A stretch of DNA of 64,000 nt from Candidula unifasciata (GCA_905116865.2 CAJHNH020000713.1:253501-317500); one strand, 5' to 3'. Shown: positions 33,310 through 45,491, numbered from the stretch's first letter. The notes: generated by a model from the sequence alone, not told the origin. A program made the numbers and translations.

Positions 33310-34335
33310 ACACCTACCTACATGAGCAGGCCCACAGTCTGAACACCCCCAAAAGCGTCATTGTAACTATGATATCGGATGGGCCGACCGTAGTTATATA
33401 GTTCGTTTGTTGTGGGGGAGTCCAGATAGGAGAAATCCATATAAATCACTCTTAGATTGATTCTTTTAGGCTTTTAGTGTCAATTTACATGTTAGGACAC
33501 CTTTTCTACGCCTATTTAAGATAAATTGTCTGGCCGCTTCACCGTTCACTTGAGCCGTATTCTTACACCAACTGCTGTAGATAGGGACTGTATTTTTATG
33601 CGTCACTTCTCTATGGTCCGGTCAAAGGGGCAGACGTATTCTCTTGTTGTTGCCACTTGACCGTTAAAAAGACAAGATTCTTTATTCTCTTTCTACGATT
33701 CACTGCGATGGAGGACGGCAGATAGCGATCCGGATTTGAATGCACTTTTGGATGAAATTTCTCGGTGAATTCTTCGAACCGGCTTTCTAAACCTCTTCGG
33801 ATCAATCAATCCACATATCTGGAGTGTATTTATGGTATTGTTAGCTTTGTATGATTAGTTGTTTGCTTTTATTCGGTCTCTGAACTTGGTGAGTCGCTGG
33901 ACCGTTGTGAATGACAAGGAGCTCCGGGTCAGGCATAATGTCATATCCGCTGTTGCTAGGAGCTGTCGTAACCACAACAAGCTTAGACTGTCGTACTGCT
34001 TTCGGAGCATATTTCCTTCGATCTTAGTTTTGACTTCATCTCCTATACCTTATCTTTCCAATTAGTGAAAAGGGTATATTTAAAGGGAGGGGAAATGATA
34101 GAGATCTGTCTGGCTTTCGCTACAGGACTGAATTCAGAAACTATTCATGTAAATGAAAACGTACGTACGACTCTAGTGCTCATTCTGGGAAACTGAACGG
34201 ATTCCAAGATAGAGGTAGCCAACCTTCATGGTTTGGACTAGCCTCAATTATATCTGAGCATGTGGAGGTGGTGAGGATAGTGATTAACTAGGTGCGTTGG
34301 GTACGGTTCGCTCATGTGTGTTGCTTTGTGTTTTT
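33310..34335. other. No recognisable gene
   Basis: The largest repeat-poor block between the two minisatellites. Short open stretches exist (33,611-33,805 minus, 33,859-34,065 plus) without motifs I recognise. Confidence 0.4.
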
Positions 34336-34339
34336 CAGG

Positions 34340-34640
34340 ATTTTTGAAGATCCAGCAAGCGTCCGTGGCATTGACGTGATCTTCCACCAACCAACACCGG
34401 GGAAGCAGCTGACCTGAGTTGAGCAGCCATTACCCAGTATGCTGTACTGTCCGTGAACCATATATCCACCAGTCTCTGGGGAGTGATTGTCCTTGATCTT
34501 TCTCAGAGAGATCATCAAGCGTACGGAGTTCTTCTGAGAAGTGAGACTTTGCAGATTTCCATCTTCGGGCATCCCGAGGAGCTGCAGGATCCTACCAGAT
34601 AAGTCCGAGTAGCACTTTGTAGCGGCTTGACTCCAGATGT
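34340..34640 (-). pseudogene. Possible decayed C-type-lectin-like segment
   Basis: On the minus strand one frame reads WSQAATKCYSDLSGRILQLL, then EDGNLQSL and RLMISL. This resembles the first half of a C-type lectin fold (W..A...C...GGRLL.L). The following part would need at least one frameshift to keep the usual Trp-rich core, and the frame is closed by TAA upstream of the Trp. There is no good splice acceptor. A relic exon or coincidence are both possible. Confidence 0.22.
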
Positions 34641-35149
34641 GCCTTTATAATCTGTCTCATACCTCCCGACGATGATGATCCCGGAATTGGATATTACCCT
34701 TAAGAAAGACTATATCTCTTTCTTTGATTCTCCTAAGAATTGAACATTCATTTTAGTTCTTCGAGCGACTTTTATCTTTCTTGTTATGAAGTAATGAATA
34801 CATGATTGAAGTTTTAGTTCACAAGGCTTTCTGTTCTTAGAAAGATATTCATTTCTTGTCATTTCCACTGTTGTCTTTATATTTGACTGTGTTTACGTTG
34901 TTTACCAGTCTGGGGGCAAAATAGTGGTGAGGACGCCTGGCCGAGAGGTACCCAAGTGTTCTTAATAACCCTGTGGAGTCAGAGCTCGATTCACCTCATC
35001 CCTGAGACAGGTTGAATGGAAAGTTTGAACCGAGGGTTAGGCCTCTAGACGAACGAGAGCCGCCATTCAAAACACTCTGTCTCAGAGCACCTGAGGGATT
35101 TGTGAAAATATTCCGTAAGTAAAGGTGCGCGACAAAACTGCCATACGAC

Positions 35150-36315
35150 ACCATGTAAACACATACTACTGATCCCATGTAAACACATACTACTGATCCC
35201 ATGTAAACAAATACTACTGATCCCATGTTAAACCTACTACTGATCCCATGTAAACAAATACTACTGATCCCATGTAAACAAATACTACTGATTCCATGTA
35301 AACACATACTACTGATCCCATGTAAACACATACTACTGATCCCATGTAAATGCATACTACTGACCCCATGTAAATGCATACTACTGACCCCACATAAAAG
35401 CATTCTACTGACTCTGTGTAAATACATACTACTGACCCCATGTAAACATATACTAATGAACCCATGCAAACTCAGACTACTGACCCCATGTTAATACATA
35501 CTACTGACCCCAAGTAAATACATACTAATGACCCCATGTAAACACATACTACTGACTCCAGGTAAATACATACTAATGATCCCATGTGAATACATACTAA
35601 TGACCCCCTGTAAATACATACTAATGACCTCATGTAAATACATACTAATGACCCCATGTAAACACATACTACTGACTCCAGGTAAATACATACTAATGAT
35701 CCCATGTGAATACATACTAATGACCCCGTATAAATACATACTAATGACCTCATGTAAATACATACTACTAACCCCATGTAAATACATACTACTGACCCTG
35801 TGTAAGCACATACTACTGACCGCATTAACAACATACTACTGATCCCATTTAAACACATACTACTGATCCCATGTAAATACATACTAATGACCCTATGTAA
35901 ATACATACTAATGACCCCATGTAAATACATACTACTGACCCCATGTAAATACGTACTAATGACCCCATGTAAATACATATGAATGACCCCATGTAAATAC
36001 ATACTACTGACCCTATGTAAACACATACTACTGACCTCATGTAAACACAAACTACTGATTCCATGTAAATACATACTACTGACCCAATGTAAATACATCA
36101 TACTGACACCATGTAAATACATAACAATGATCCCATGTGAATACATACTACTGACCTTATGTAAACACATACTACTGACCCTATGTAAACACATACTACT
36201 GATTCCATGTAAATACATATTACTGACCCAATGTAAATACATACTACTGACCCCATGTAAATACATAATGATCCCATGTGAATACATAATATTGATCCCA
36301 TGTGACTACATACTA
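35150..36315. repeat. Minisatellite, 25-bp unit, about 46 units
   Basis: Unit CATGTAAATACATACTACTG plus ACCCC. Sub-blocks are repeated as groups: the 35,539-35,640 segment recurs at 35,651-35,760. Several frames stay open on both strands because the unit is stop-poor. Confidence 0.97.
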
Positions 36316-36544
36316 CTTACCCACTGCGTACGAATGCCAAGGATTGTTTACAGTGAGGGTGGAACTCGGGAAGGGAAGGGAATAGGGAGTGAGGGAGGGG
36401 GGGGGGGGTGGAGACAAACTCCCAACAGATAGGCTAAAAGCTGCACATCAGAAAAGAAATACGATAAAAACTTCCGACGGCAACAATGGTCACATTCATC
36501 TCCGTTCCAGTATGGAACCCAATATATCGTTATTTTAAAACCCA

Positions 36545-36660
36545 ACTCGGACAGTAGTCGGGGGCCTATATTAACGACTAAATGGGGTTTCTGGGACTCG
36601 TGTCCGGGTGATTCGTATCCGAATGGTGGCACTTTGTGCCACCGGATGTTGATCTTTCGG
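36545..36660 (-). mobile_element. Family A repeat, copy 10 (truncated)
   Basis: GGGGCCTATATTAACGAC, TGGGGTTTCTGGGACTC, GTGATTCGTATCCGAATGGT and GGCACTTTGTGCCACCGG match the family on the minus strand. Confidence 0.6.
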
Positions 36661-36774
36661 TGTGCGGTTCTGTTGGCGTTGAACGTCAATTTACCAGTCA
36701 CTGGTCCTGAAATCCCGGGCACTAATTGTGGAAGACTTTCCTCAATAACGCCAGCGAGTCTGACTTGCTACACT

Positions 36775-37160
36775 TGCCATCACCATGGGTTGTGTTTAAG
36801 GTATGAACAACGGATCAACATCATGGCACAAGGGTAGTAACCCATAAGTGCTCCGTTCTTCTTCTAACTCAAGTCTGAGTCCGAAGAAGCTCAGCACAGT
36901 GCACAGGCTCTGTAGCACCGGCGAGTATCCTGAAATACTTTGGGTAGATTAATAAATCCAAATCTTGCCCGGGCAGCGCCGTTAAGCTAATCTTTTCAAT
37001 TTCCAACTGCAAATGTATTTTTTACGTGCGCAAGAATACACAATGGCGTCCGATCTTACTACCCCGAAACCAGGGGGAAATACTAGAAGTCTAAGTATAA
37101 AAAGATTACCAGCCTTCACCGCGGCTTGAACCTGGGACCTCCAGCACTCGGAAGTAGAGG
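36775..37160 (-). mobile_element. SINE family F, long copy
   Basis: Same layout as 17.88-18.29 kb: GAACAACGGATCAACATCAT, GTGCTCCGTTCTTCTTCTAA, TGAAATACTTTGGGTAGATT, GATCTTACTACCCCGAAACC and AACCTGGGACCTCCAGCACT in plus letters. The last block lies in the tRNA-like head, which is diverged. Confidence 0.7.
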
Positions 37161-37164
37161 TGGC

Positions 37165-37245
37165 CGGTGTAATGTTGGTTGATCTGTAAAAAATAGGTCT
37201 AGTCCTACATGTCCCAAACGCCTAGAGGCGTGGTGAAATGGTCCT
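37165..37245 (+). mobile_element. SINE family C 3' fragment
   Basis: GAGGTGGCCGGTGTAATG, AATAGGTCTAGTCCTACAT and CGCCTAGAGGCGTGG match the distal part of family C. Confidence 0.5.
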
Positions 37246-37434
37246 TTACTAAAGAAGGGGTCAGTCTGTCACTGTCAGTCTGTGTGTGTAGGATTACCAG
37301 ATTACCAGATTAGTGTCAGTCTGATTCATACACACAATCTGCAAGTGGTCTATTTGCTTTTTTTTTTTAAAATACGTAGTTGATAATGATGCTAACTCTA
37401 GGTGTTCATTTATCTCATATGGACTATATGCTAT

Positions 37435-39640
37435 CTCTCTCTCTCTCTCTCCCTCCCTCCTTCTCTATCCCGACTATATGTTCTCTCTCTCTACTATATG
37501 CTCTCTCTCTCTCTCTCTCTCTCTCGACTATACGCGCTCTCTCTCTCTCTCGACCATATGCTCTCTCTCTACTATATGCTCTCTCTCGACTATATGCTCT
37601 CTCTCGACTATACGCTCTCTCTCTCTCTCTCGACTATACGCGCTCTCTCTCTCTCTCGACCATATGCTCTCTCTCTCTCTCTCGACCATATGCTCTCTCT
37701 CTCTACTATATGCTCTCTCTCGACGATATGCTCTCTCTCGACTATACGCGCTCTCTCTCTCTCTCTCTCTCGACCATATGCTCTCTCTCTACTATATGCG
37801 CTCTCTCGACCATATGCTCTCTCTCTACTATATGCTCTCTCTCGACTATATGCTCTCTCTCTCTACTATATGCTCTCTCTCTCTCGACTATATGCTCTCT
37901 CTCTCTCTCGACTATATGCTCTCTTTCTCGACTATATGCTCTCTCTCTCGACTATATGCTCTCTCTCTCGAATATATGCTCTCTCTCGACTATGTGCTCT
38001 CTCTCTCGACTATGTGCTCTCTCTCTCTCGACTATATGCTCTCTCTCTCGACTATATGCTCTCTCGCTCTCGACTAAATGCTCTCTCTCTCTCTCGACTA
38101 TATGCTCTCTCTCGACTATATGCTTTCTCTCGACTATGTGCTCTCTCTCTCGACTATATGCTCTCTCTCTCTCTCTCTCGACTATATGCTCTCTCTCTCT
38201 CTCGACTATGTGCTCTCTCTCTCGACTGTATGCTCTCTCTCGACTATATGCTCACTCTCGACTATGTGCTCTCTCTCGACTATGTGCTCTCTCTCTCTCG
38301 ACTATGTGCTCTCTCTCGACTATATGCTCTCTCTCTCGACTATATGCTCTCTCTCTCGACTATGTGCTCTCTCTCTCTCGACTATGTGCTCTCTCTCGAC
38401 TATATGCTCTCTCTCTCTCGACTATATGCTCTCTCTCTCGACTATGTGCTCTCTCTCTCGACTATATGCTCTCTCTCTCGACTATATGCTCTCTCTCTCG
38501 ACTATATGCTCTCTCTCGACTATGTGCTCTCTCTCTCTCTCGACTATATGCTCTCTCTCTCTCTCTCTCGACTATGTGCTCTCTCTCTCTCGACTATATG
38601 CTCTCTCTCGACTATATGCTCTCTCTCTCGACTATGTGCTATATCTCTCTAGACTATATGCTCTCTCTCTCTCTCGACTATATGCTCTCTCTCTCGACTA
38701 TATGCTCTCTCTCGACTATATGCTCTCTCTCTCGACTATGTGCTCTCTCTCGACTATGTGCTCTCTCTCTCGACTATGTGCTCTCTCTCGACTATGTGCT
38801 CTCTCTCTCGACTATGTGCTCTCTCTCTCTCGACTATGTGCTCTCTCTCTCGACTATATGCTCTCTCTCTCTCGACTATGTGCTCTCTCTCTCGACTTTA
38901 TGCTCTCTCTCTCGACTATATGCTCTCTCTCTCGACTATATGCTCTATCTCGACTATGTGCTCTCTCTCTCGACTATATGCTCTCTCTCTCTCTCTCGAC
39001 TATATGCTCTCTCTCTCGACTATATGCTTTCTCTCGACTATATGCTCTCTCTCTCGACTATGTGCTCTCTCTCTCGACTATGTGCTCTCTCTCGACTATG
39101 TGCTCTCTCTCTCGACTTTATGCTCTCTCTCTCTCTCGACTATATGATCTCTCTCTCGACTATATGCTCTCTCTCTCGACTATATGCTCTCTCTCTCGAC
39201 TTTATGCTCTCTCTCTCGACTATATGCTCTCTCTCGACTATGTGCTCTCTCTCTCTCGACTATATGCTCTCTCTCGACTATATGCTCTCTCTCGACTATG
39301 TGCTCTCTCTCTCGACTATATGCTCTCTCTCTCTCGACTATATGCTCTCTCTCTCGACTATGTGCTCTCTCTCTCGACTATATGCTCTCTCTCTCGACTA
39401 TATGCTCTCTCTCGACTATATGCTCTCTCTCTCTCGACTATGTGCTCTCTCTCTCGACTATGTGCTCTATCTCTCTCTCGACTATATGCTCTCTCTCGAC
39501 TATGTGCTCTCTCTCTCGACTATATGCTCTCTCTCTCTCTCGACTATATGCTCTCTCTCTCGACTATGTGCTCTCTCTCTCGACTATATGCTCTCTCTCT
39601 CTCGACTATGTGCTCTCTCTCTCGACTATATGCTCTCTCT
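37435..39640. repeat. CT-rich satellite with CGACTATATG spacer, about 110 units
   Basis: Units are (CT)4-9 followed by CGACTATATG, or CGACTATGTG, CGACCATATG or CGACTTTATG, mostly 18 or 20 bp long. Mixed unit lengths and absence of stops leave all three plus frames open for hundreds of codons (up to 777) with Leu-Ser-Leu-Ser-Tyr-type repeats. These are repeat artefacts. Confidence 0.97.
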
Positions 39641-40009
39641 CTCTATCTGTGTGTGTGTGTTAGTGTATGTGTGCATGTGTTTTGCTCTGCACCTTTCTCG
39701 TATTCATTTATAGTTCTCTCTCTCTCTATCTCTCTGCTAGTCTCTGGCTCCATGTCTGTCTCTCCCTCCCTCACTCTCTCTCTCTCCCCTCTTGTGTGTT
39801 TGTGTGTGTGTGTGTGTGTATGTGTACCTGTCTTTTGCTCTGCATCTGTCTCATATTTATTTCTGTTTCTCTCACTCGGGTTCCTATTACCATGTCTTTT
39901 CTTGCTTATCTCCCCCCCCCCCCCCCTTTTTCCTCTGCGTCTCCGTGTCCCTGTATATGCCCATTTCTCTGCCTGTTATTATTTACTTCTCATTCTCAAC
40001 ACCCCTCTC

Positions 40010-40094
<85 letters not shown>

Positions 40095-40095
40095 T
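39640..40095. repeat. CT/GT-rich low complexity ending in (CT)n
   Basis: GT runs at 39,648-39,680 and 39,797-39,820, poly-C near 39,912-39,926, and an uninterrupted (CT)n from about 40,018 to 40,082. Confidence 0.9.
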
Positions 40096-40099
40096 CGTG

Positions 40100-41890
40100 A
40101 CATCATGTTGTGGATACATATATAGGACAAAATTCATGGCATGGTTCAGACGACAAGGGTGAGACTGAAAATAACGATGACAACAAAATCCATTTAAATG
40201 TGACTACCTGGCATGCAAAATCCCATACCACCCTCATATCTATGCCGTTCTTTCTCACCAAGCATCTCGGTATTATATATTTTATAACTCTGGGGTCGAC
40301 CCCTGATAAAATTGTACGGCATTTAAAGTATGCAAGAAGATCGAACTCATTTCACCTCGCTTTATTCTATACGTCATTCACATAAACAAATATGTTCTTA
40401 GTACAATTGTACCCCTAGTGAGGCAGGCTCACACGTCATTCTGAGTTCGATTTCATGCACCGAAACAATAGCTTTCAATGTGTGTGTTGTCTAGTGTGTC
40501 CTTCTATCTTTCTACTGTTTTCTAAGAGTGTCTGTATATATATATAAATATATATATTTTATTCTATGCGACTTGGTCTCTCTTTGCACAGCAGCTGTTT
40601 ACCCGCCGAGAAAACCTTAACAGCACCGACCGCTATAAGGACATCATAACAGATGAGGGCTGAAACTCAACAAGGACAGAAATGAGGATTAGATCTCAAG
40701 GACAAATGACAGGACACAATGCCTCCGAAAGAAAAACTACAGTGACAATTACACACAATCCAGAAGACAGAACAGCTGGCATAAAGAGAAGCGGAACCCT
40801 CATCTGGACCACAGGACCAGAATGGAGGACCCAGACATGTTGCAGAATGACAACAGTACACAGCTAGGGACAGAAAGCCACAACTTGTGGCACAACCAAC
40901 AATTTAAACTTGGCGCAAATAAAATCAGACCACAGTTATAACCGTAGCTGCTCTCAGCAGGGTTAAGCGTGGTCCAAAAAAATTATTTTTCCACCAGACT
41001 AAAAAGCAAAGCACATAATGTCATAGCACCATCGATGAAATGAGATGTTCGAGACACCTACACTCGTGAACGCTAGGGAGCAATCAGAAACGAAACCCAC
41101 AACTGTAAGAACCACACTCGGTTCAACCACTTCACCACGAAGCTATCTGTATGCGATGAAAGAGGTTTGACTAAGCCGAACTGCCTCAGACTGCGTACAA
41201 TACACTGAACAAAACAACGACTACTGTCAGGGACGCAGAAATGAAGAAAACATTGGCCGAGACGCCTTACAATCTTCGAGGGTGGGATGTTTAACAATTT
41301 TCACGATCTTTTTTCTAGCGGGTACTCGAAAGGACACAAGCCTTGTTTAACTGTGTAATAATAATAATACTAGAGTCGCCATCCAAAAATATACCATGGA
41401 TTGAGAAATAAAATGCAGTATTTAATTCATAGAAGGAAGACAGATAAATTAAACAAGCTGGTTACAGGTAAACAAACATTTTGAAGGCTATCATCAGCAA
41501 CAACAACAACAAAACACATTATGCACATCAATCAGTTCCATATATTTGTTAGCGTGTGATTATTACAGTGGTTTTTTTTTTCTTGTTCATAGTCCCTTTA
41601 CATAGCCCCCCCCCCCCCCCCACACACACATACAACTTCTGGCGCCCTCGACTATTGTAGCATACTTCACTGATTGATGTCTCGCCCTATTCTAAGGACG
41701 TTGCCTTAAGTCCTGCTGTACTGTACACATCCCAGTTTTATAGATTACATTTTCTGTGCGTGCCTTTTCATCTACTTCAAGTGGGGAGAAATCCCAAACA
41801 GTGACGTCATGTGTGTTGATATCCATAAATAAGTGAGAACATATAACTCTTTTATCTCCCTAGCAGTTGCTGTAAAACTTTGGTTCTGCC
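40100..41890. other. No recognisable gene
   Basis: About 1.8 kb without a repeat family or protein motif I know, apart from (TA)n near 40,530 and poly-C/(CA)n near 41,606-41,632. The short open stretches at 40,667-40,867 on both strands look like chance. Confidence 0.45.
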
Positions 41891-42082
41891 GTTAAAGTAC
41901 GAGGGGAAATCAATAAGTAAGTCACAAATGGTTATCGAAAGGCAGAGAAACGTAGTTAGAGGTTTCTAAAGGTGTTATTAGGTGAAAGCAACATCGAACT
42001 TTGTCTCCGTTTGTTAGGTGGCGCTAATTGTTGCATGCGCATTTGCAATATAAGAATAAATGGCGACTGTACTTAAGGGCAT

Positions 42083-42179
42083 GGCAAACTACTGGACGAA
42101 AACTTGCCTAGAAAAACCACAACAGTCAAAAATTGCTATGGTTGGTTCTGCAACGTCCTGTAAAGGATACGCAACTAAA
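42083..42179 (+). mobile_element. 5'-truncated SINE family E inside the mariner
   Basis: GGCAAACTACTGGACGAAAA, CTTGCCTAGAAAAACCACAA and GGTTGGTTCTGC match the 3' half of family E. GTACTTAAGGGCAT flanks it exactly on both sides (42,069-42,082 and 42,180-42,193): a 14-bp target-site duplication. Confidence 0.85.
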
Positions 42180-42359
42180 GTACTTAAGGGCATATCTTCA
42201 AAGAACAATGTGCTGTTGTGCGGTTTTTTTGTTGGGGGGGGGGGGGGGGGGGGGGGAGAAGGGCTGCCCAAAAAGACATTCATAAGGAAATGCTTCCTGT
42301 TTATGCTAATTCACACTGTAAAGTTCTATCGATGTTTCATAATGTAATTTAAAGAGAAA

Positions 42360-42580
42360 ACAGTTTACTGCTTCTTCATGACAATGCCAGACCTCATACG
42401 CCTCAGTTAACTCAGGAGAAATTTAACCGTCTAGTGTGGAAACTTCTGGAATATCCATCTTATAGCCCCGACTTAGCCCCTGGCGATTACCACCTTTTTG
42501 GTCCACTGAAATTCCACCGTAATAGAAGACATTTCGTAGACGTTGGCTGTGAAGTGTAAATGTGGTTTAGAAAACAGAGC
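42360..42580 (+). pseudogene. mariner transposase C-terminal relic (DD34D)
   Basis: The frame encodes LLLHDNARPHTPQ, then YPSYSPDLAPGDYHLFGPLK. The second catalytic Asp (HDN) and third (GDY) are separated by 34 residues, the spacing that defines the mariner family. It ends at TAA after VGCEV, short of the usual C-terminus. The N-terminal domain and first Asp are not found, so it is inactive. Confidence 0.9.
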
Positions 42581-42799
42581 ATGCAGTTCTTTGTAGTAGG
42601 TTTGGGAGGACTGACAAAATGATAGGGCACGGTCATAAATTTTGGTTGAAATTATGTTGAATAATAAATGGACAGCGAATGTGTAAAAATAAACGGTTTT
42701 GAAATTGTTATCGTCTTTGGTGTGTGTGTGTGTGTGTGTGATTTTTTTTTTTAAACAACCATTTGTGACTTATATATTGTCCTCCCGTCTTAAAAATTG

Positions 42800-43035
42800 C
42801 CTTCCTGTTAGCCAACATCTGTCTCTAATACGAGTGTGCAGAATAATAACTGCACTAGACACAAAGGGTAAAGTAAATACCAATTAAATTATTGATACAG
42901 CTTGTAAAGTACTTGCTGTCTCCGATACAGAATAAAGTTAAAGTTACATGTGTCTAGAATACATGGCGTCAATTAACAGCTGTCTCGGATACAAGGCTTA
43001 AAATAATATTTACGGTATGTGAAAAGTTGTACATT
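42800..43035. other. No recognisable gene
   Basis: Short AT-rich stretch leading into the degenerate repeat. Confidence 0.4.
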
Positions 43036-43039
43036 AATT

Positions 43040-43470
43040 AGAATAACAAGCAGAATGAATAAAGTAGTCAAGACAGCATATAGACAGATGTAAAGTAATA
43101 AATACAGCACATGCAAAGATGTAGAGTACCAATTACGGCACATAGCAAATGTATAGTAATAATTACGGCAAAGAAAAATGTAAAGTAATAACTACGGTAT
43201 ACAGAAGAATTGACAAGTAGTATTTAAGGCGAAATTTAAAGAAGTAATATAATAATTACGGCACATACTGCATAACTTTACGGTAAAGTTATAAGGATAA
43301 AAAATGTATAGTAATAATTACGGCAAAGAAAAGGTGAAAAGTAATAATTATGGTGAAAAATAATTATAAAGATATAAAATAATAATTACAGTATATTAAA
43401 CATGTAAAGTAAGAATTACGGTGTACAAAATAATGTAAACTAATAAATGACTCAGAAACAAGCATGTGAA
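43040..43470. repeat. Degenerate ~30-bp tandem repeat
   Basis: Recurrent AATGTAAAGTAATAATTACGG-type units with variable spacing (about 26-34 bp), roughly 12 units, strongly diverged. Confidence 0.65.
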
Positions 43471-43474
43471 GTGT

Positions 43475-44060
43475 ATTTCAGAATATGTCGTATAATGTAA
43501 TGCCTTGTACCGACTTCATATCAAATAGGACATATCCCTCCACACACAAAAAAAAAGAGAATGACCACCTTCTATGTTTACCCCTTTTGAAACTGCTGTC
43601 ACCCGAATTCTATACTATACGTTGACCACTCAGAAGGAAAAAAAAAAATTTGAAACAAAACAAACAAACCAAGGTGAAAATATCAGACTATATGCTTACC
43701 TGCCAGATGTAAAAGATTTGTCCCGTTGGAAAAGTAACACAGATTCACAAGTGAGTCAAGAATGCGGGATGTGTCCCCCTTTCTACAACACCCTTTATGC
43801 AAATTCTCTAGACGAGGTCTTGTGTTATTACTTCCTCAAACTACCTGCTTAGCAAGCAATGCGGTCTGTGACAACAACAATGCCGTGTTGTTGGTTCTCC
43901 GAGCTAATCAAACTAACGACAGTTGTCGATTGGAGCACTCGGTCAGATCCCAACACGCGGCATTGTTTTCTTGCTCTCACTCGCCAGTTGGTGACACACT
44001 CTATAGACAGCGGTTCTGAGCCTGTTAGATTGGGTTGATTTGTGAATGTCTTAAGTGTGA
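43475..44060. other. No recognisable gene
   Basis: Two overlapping plus-strand open stretches (43,574-43,852 and 43,762-44,019) lack motifs I recognise. Possible but unsupported coding. Confidence 0.35.
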
Positions 44061-44063
44061 AAG

Positions 44064-44255
44064 CCCGGCTCTCTAGCGTAGTTGGCTAAACCGGACGAAC
44101 TCCTTGTGGTCCGGGTTCACTCACGGGGGTAGGCAGAAAAGCCACATTTTCTCCCAGATTTACGTACCTATCATGGAATCAAGGCCGAAGGGTTGCGATA
44201 TCCATAGTACCAAGCCAAAGGGTTACCAACTCATAGTTTCTGGATATAAAAACAA
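44064..44255 (+). mobile_element. SINE family B, copy 2
   Basis: CGGCTCTCTAGCGTAGTTGG, GGTCCGGGTTCACTCACGG and TCATGGAATCAAGGCCGAAG. The head has lost about 20 bp between the A and B boxes relative to the 11.58 kb copy. Confidence 0.85.
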
Positions 44256-44282
44256 ACTTTAGTGTGAAAAAAAAGGGGGCGG

Positions 44283-44530
44283 GGGGATTGCCGTGGCGTT
44301 AGCGGCTTGACACCCGCCTGCGTATCGGAAGGTCGTGGGTTCGCGCCCTGGCGGAGCCGGACTTTTTTTTCAAAATGACCTTGACTCTAAGGTCAACCCA
44401 GCCTTGAGTGGGTGCCAGATGCAGTCATCGGAAGTATAGGCGGCCGGCGTGATTGGTCTATAAAATTATAGGTCTAGCTCTATATTCCCAATAAGCGTAA
44501 AGGCGTGGAAAAGGGAACTTAACTTTTACT
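44283..44530 (+). mobile_element. SINE family C, full-looking copy
   Basis: Head GATTGCCGTGGCGTTAGCGG, CCGCCTGCGTATCGGAAG and the B box in GTCGTGGGTTCGCGCCC. Then CTAAGGTCAACCCAGCC, GAGTGGGTGCCAGATGCAGT and TAGGTCTAGCTCTATATTCC. Part of the CTGACCACATCACCC block is deleted. Confidence 0.85.
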
Positions 44531-44534
44531 TAAG

Positions 44535-44690
44535 TGTCGGGGATCTTAGTGGCGAAGTGGTCAAATTGTTTGCCTCGCACTCTGAAATTCGTTGGTTCGT
44601 TCGAAGGTTGCGCTGTTCATTTCACGAGCGTAATGTTTACGTAGACCCATAGGGATCATCGACGAAACAACAGTGTTCGTGCTTTGCGCA
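44535..44690 (+). mobile_element. Family H repeat, tRNA-like, copy 1
   Basis: GTGGCGAAGTGGTCAAATTG, CGTTGGTTCGTTCGAAGG and GCGCTGTTCATTTCACGAGC. It is paired with the copy at 46.24 kb. Plausibly a tRNA-headed SINE. Confidence 0.5.
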
Positions 44691-44904
44691 AAGCTTTCGG
44701 TAGGCGGTTAGCGGTTCTGCGAAGATAGACTGAGCCATGTGGGGGAAAAAAAACAATAAAAATAAACCAGGTGGATAAAGTCGATCTTCTTGACTTTAAC
44801 CTTTATCAGTCTCAAGTGTTTCGACTGCACCATCTTGGTGCTGGTCAACAATTAAATGGAGGTGCTGCTGGTCAAAAGGTTAAAAGGTTATGTATAAGGA
44901 GGTC

Positions 44905-45108
44905 TGCTCTGTGGCTAAGTCGATGCGAGCGCTTCGTAATGCCGGGATGCCGGGTTCGATCCCAGCTCCGGGCCAGGCGCCTTGCTTTGTTTTCGACAGT
45001 GGTATCAAGAAAGCCGACCGTCCAGGGGCAATGGCAAACTACTGGACGTAAATTTGCCTGAAAAAACCACACAACAGCCAAGGGCTGTTGGGGTTGGTTC
45101 TGCGGGAA
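44905..45108 (+). mobile_element. SINE family E, copy 2
   Basis: GCTCTGTGGCTAAGTCGATG, GCCGGGTTCGATCCCAGC (B box), GCCAGGCGCCTTGCTTTG, CAAGAAAGCCGACCGTCC and GGCAAACTACTGGACGTAAA, ending GGGTTGGTTCTGCGGG. Confidence 0.88.
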
Positions 45109-45428
45109 GGCTTCGAATTTAAAAAAAAAAATTTTTGAGGGTAGAAATAAAACCCTAACATGTACAGTCTTAGTGACTCTAAATCCTCAAAACTTGTGAG
45201 TGGGGTCAGATGTGGCACCGGAATGAATGTCGAGATTACAAGAGACATGAAAAAATCCCGAACGGCTATACATTTGAGAATCCTTGCACCCGACAGGTAA
45301 AATATACAGTGAGCAGTGGCGTAGCCAGGTCACTTGATGCCTGGGGAGCTACATTATCGGCTTCTGTCTCTTCCGTCAATAAATATGTATACATTTGAGT
45401 AAAACTGTCGTAAACTATACGTCTGTGT

Positions 45429-45429
<1 letters not shown>

Positions 45430-45487
<58 letters not shown>
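45430..45487. repeat. (TC)n microsatellite
   Basis: About 29 uninterrupted TC units followed by TG-rich sequence. Confidence 0.95.

Positions 45488-45491
<4 letters not shown>

Larger units (their letters stand above)
41898..42789 (+). mobile_element. mariner-type DNA transposon relic
   Basis: Left end TA then CGAGGGGAAATCAATAAG and TAAGTCACAAATGGTT. The right end is AACCATTTGTGACTTATATA with TTGTCCTCCCG, its imperfect inverse (about 30 bp). TA is kept on the left and mutated on the right. It contains a mariner transposase C-terminal relic, and a SINE E fragment plus poly-G in the region that should hold the N-terminal half. Confidence 0.85.

Noticed and set aside
37380..40162. Plus-strand frames of 416-777 codons rich in Leu-Ser-Tyr
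   Set aside because: Translation of a stop-free CT satellite; all three frames are equally open.
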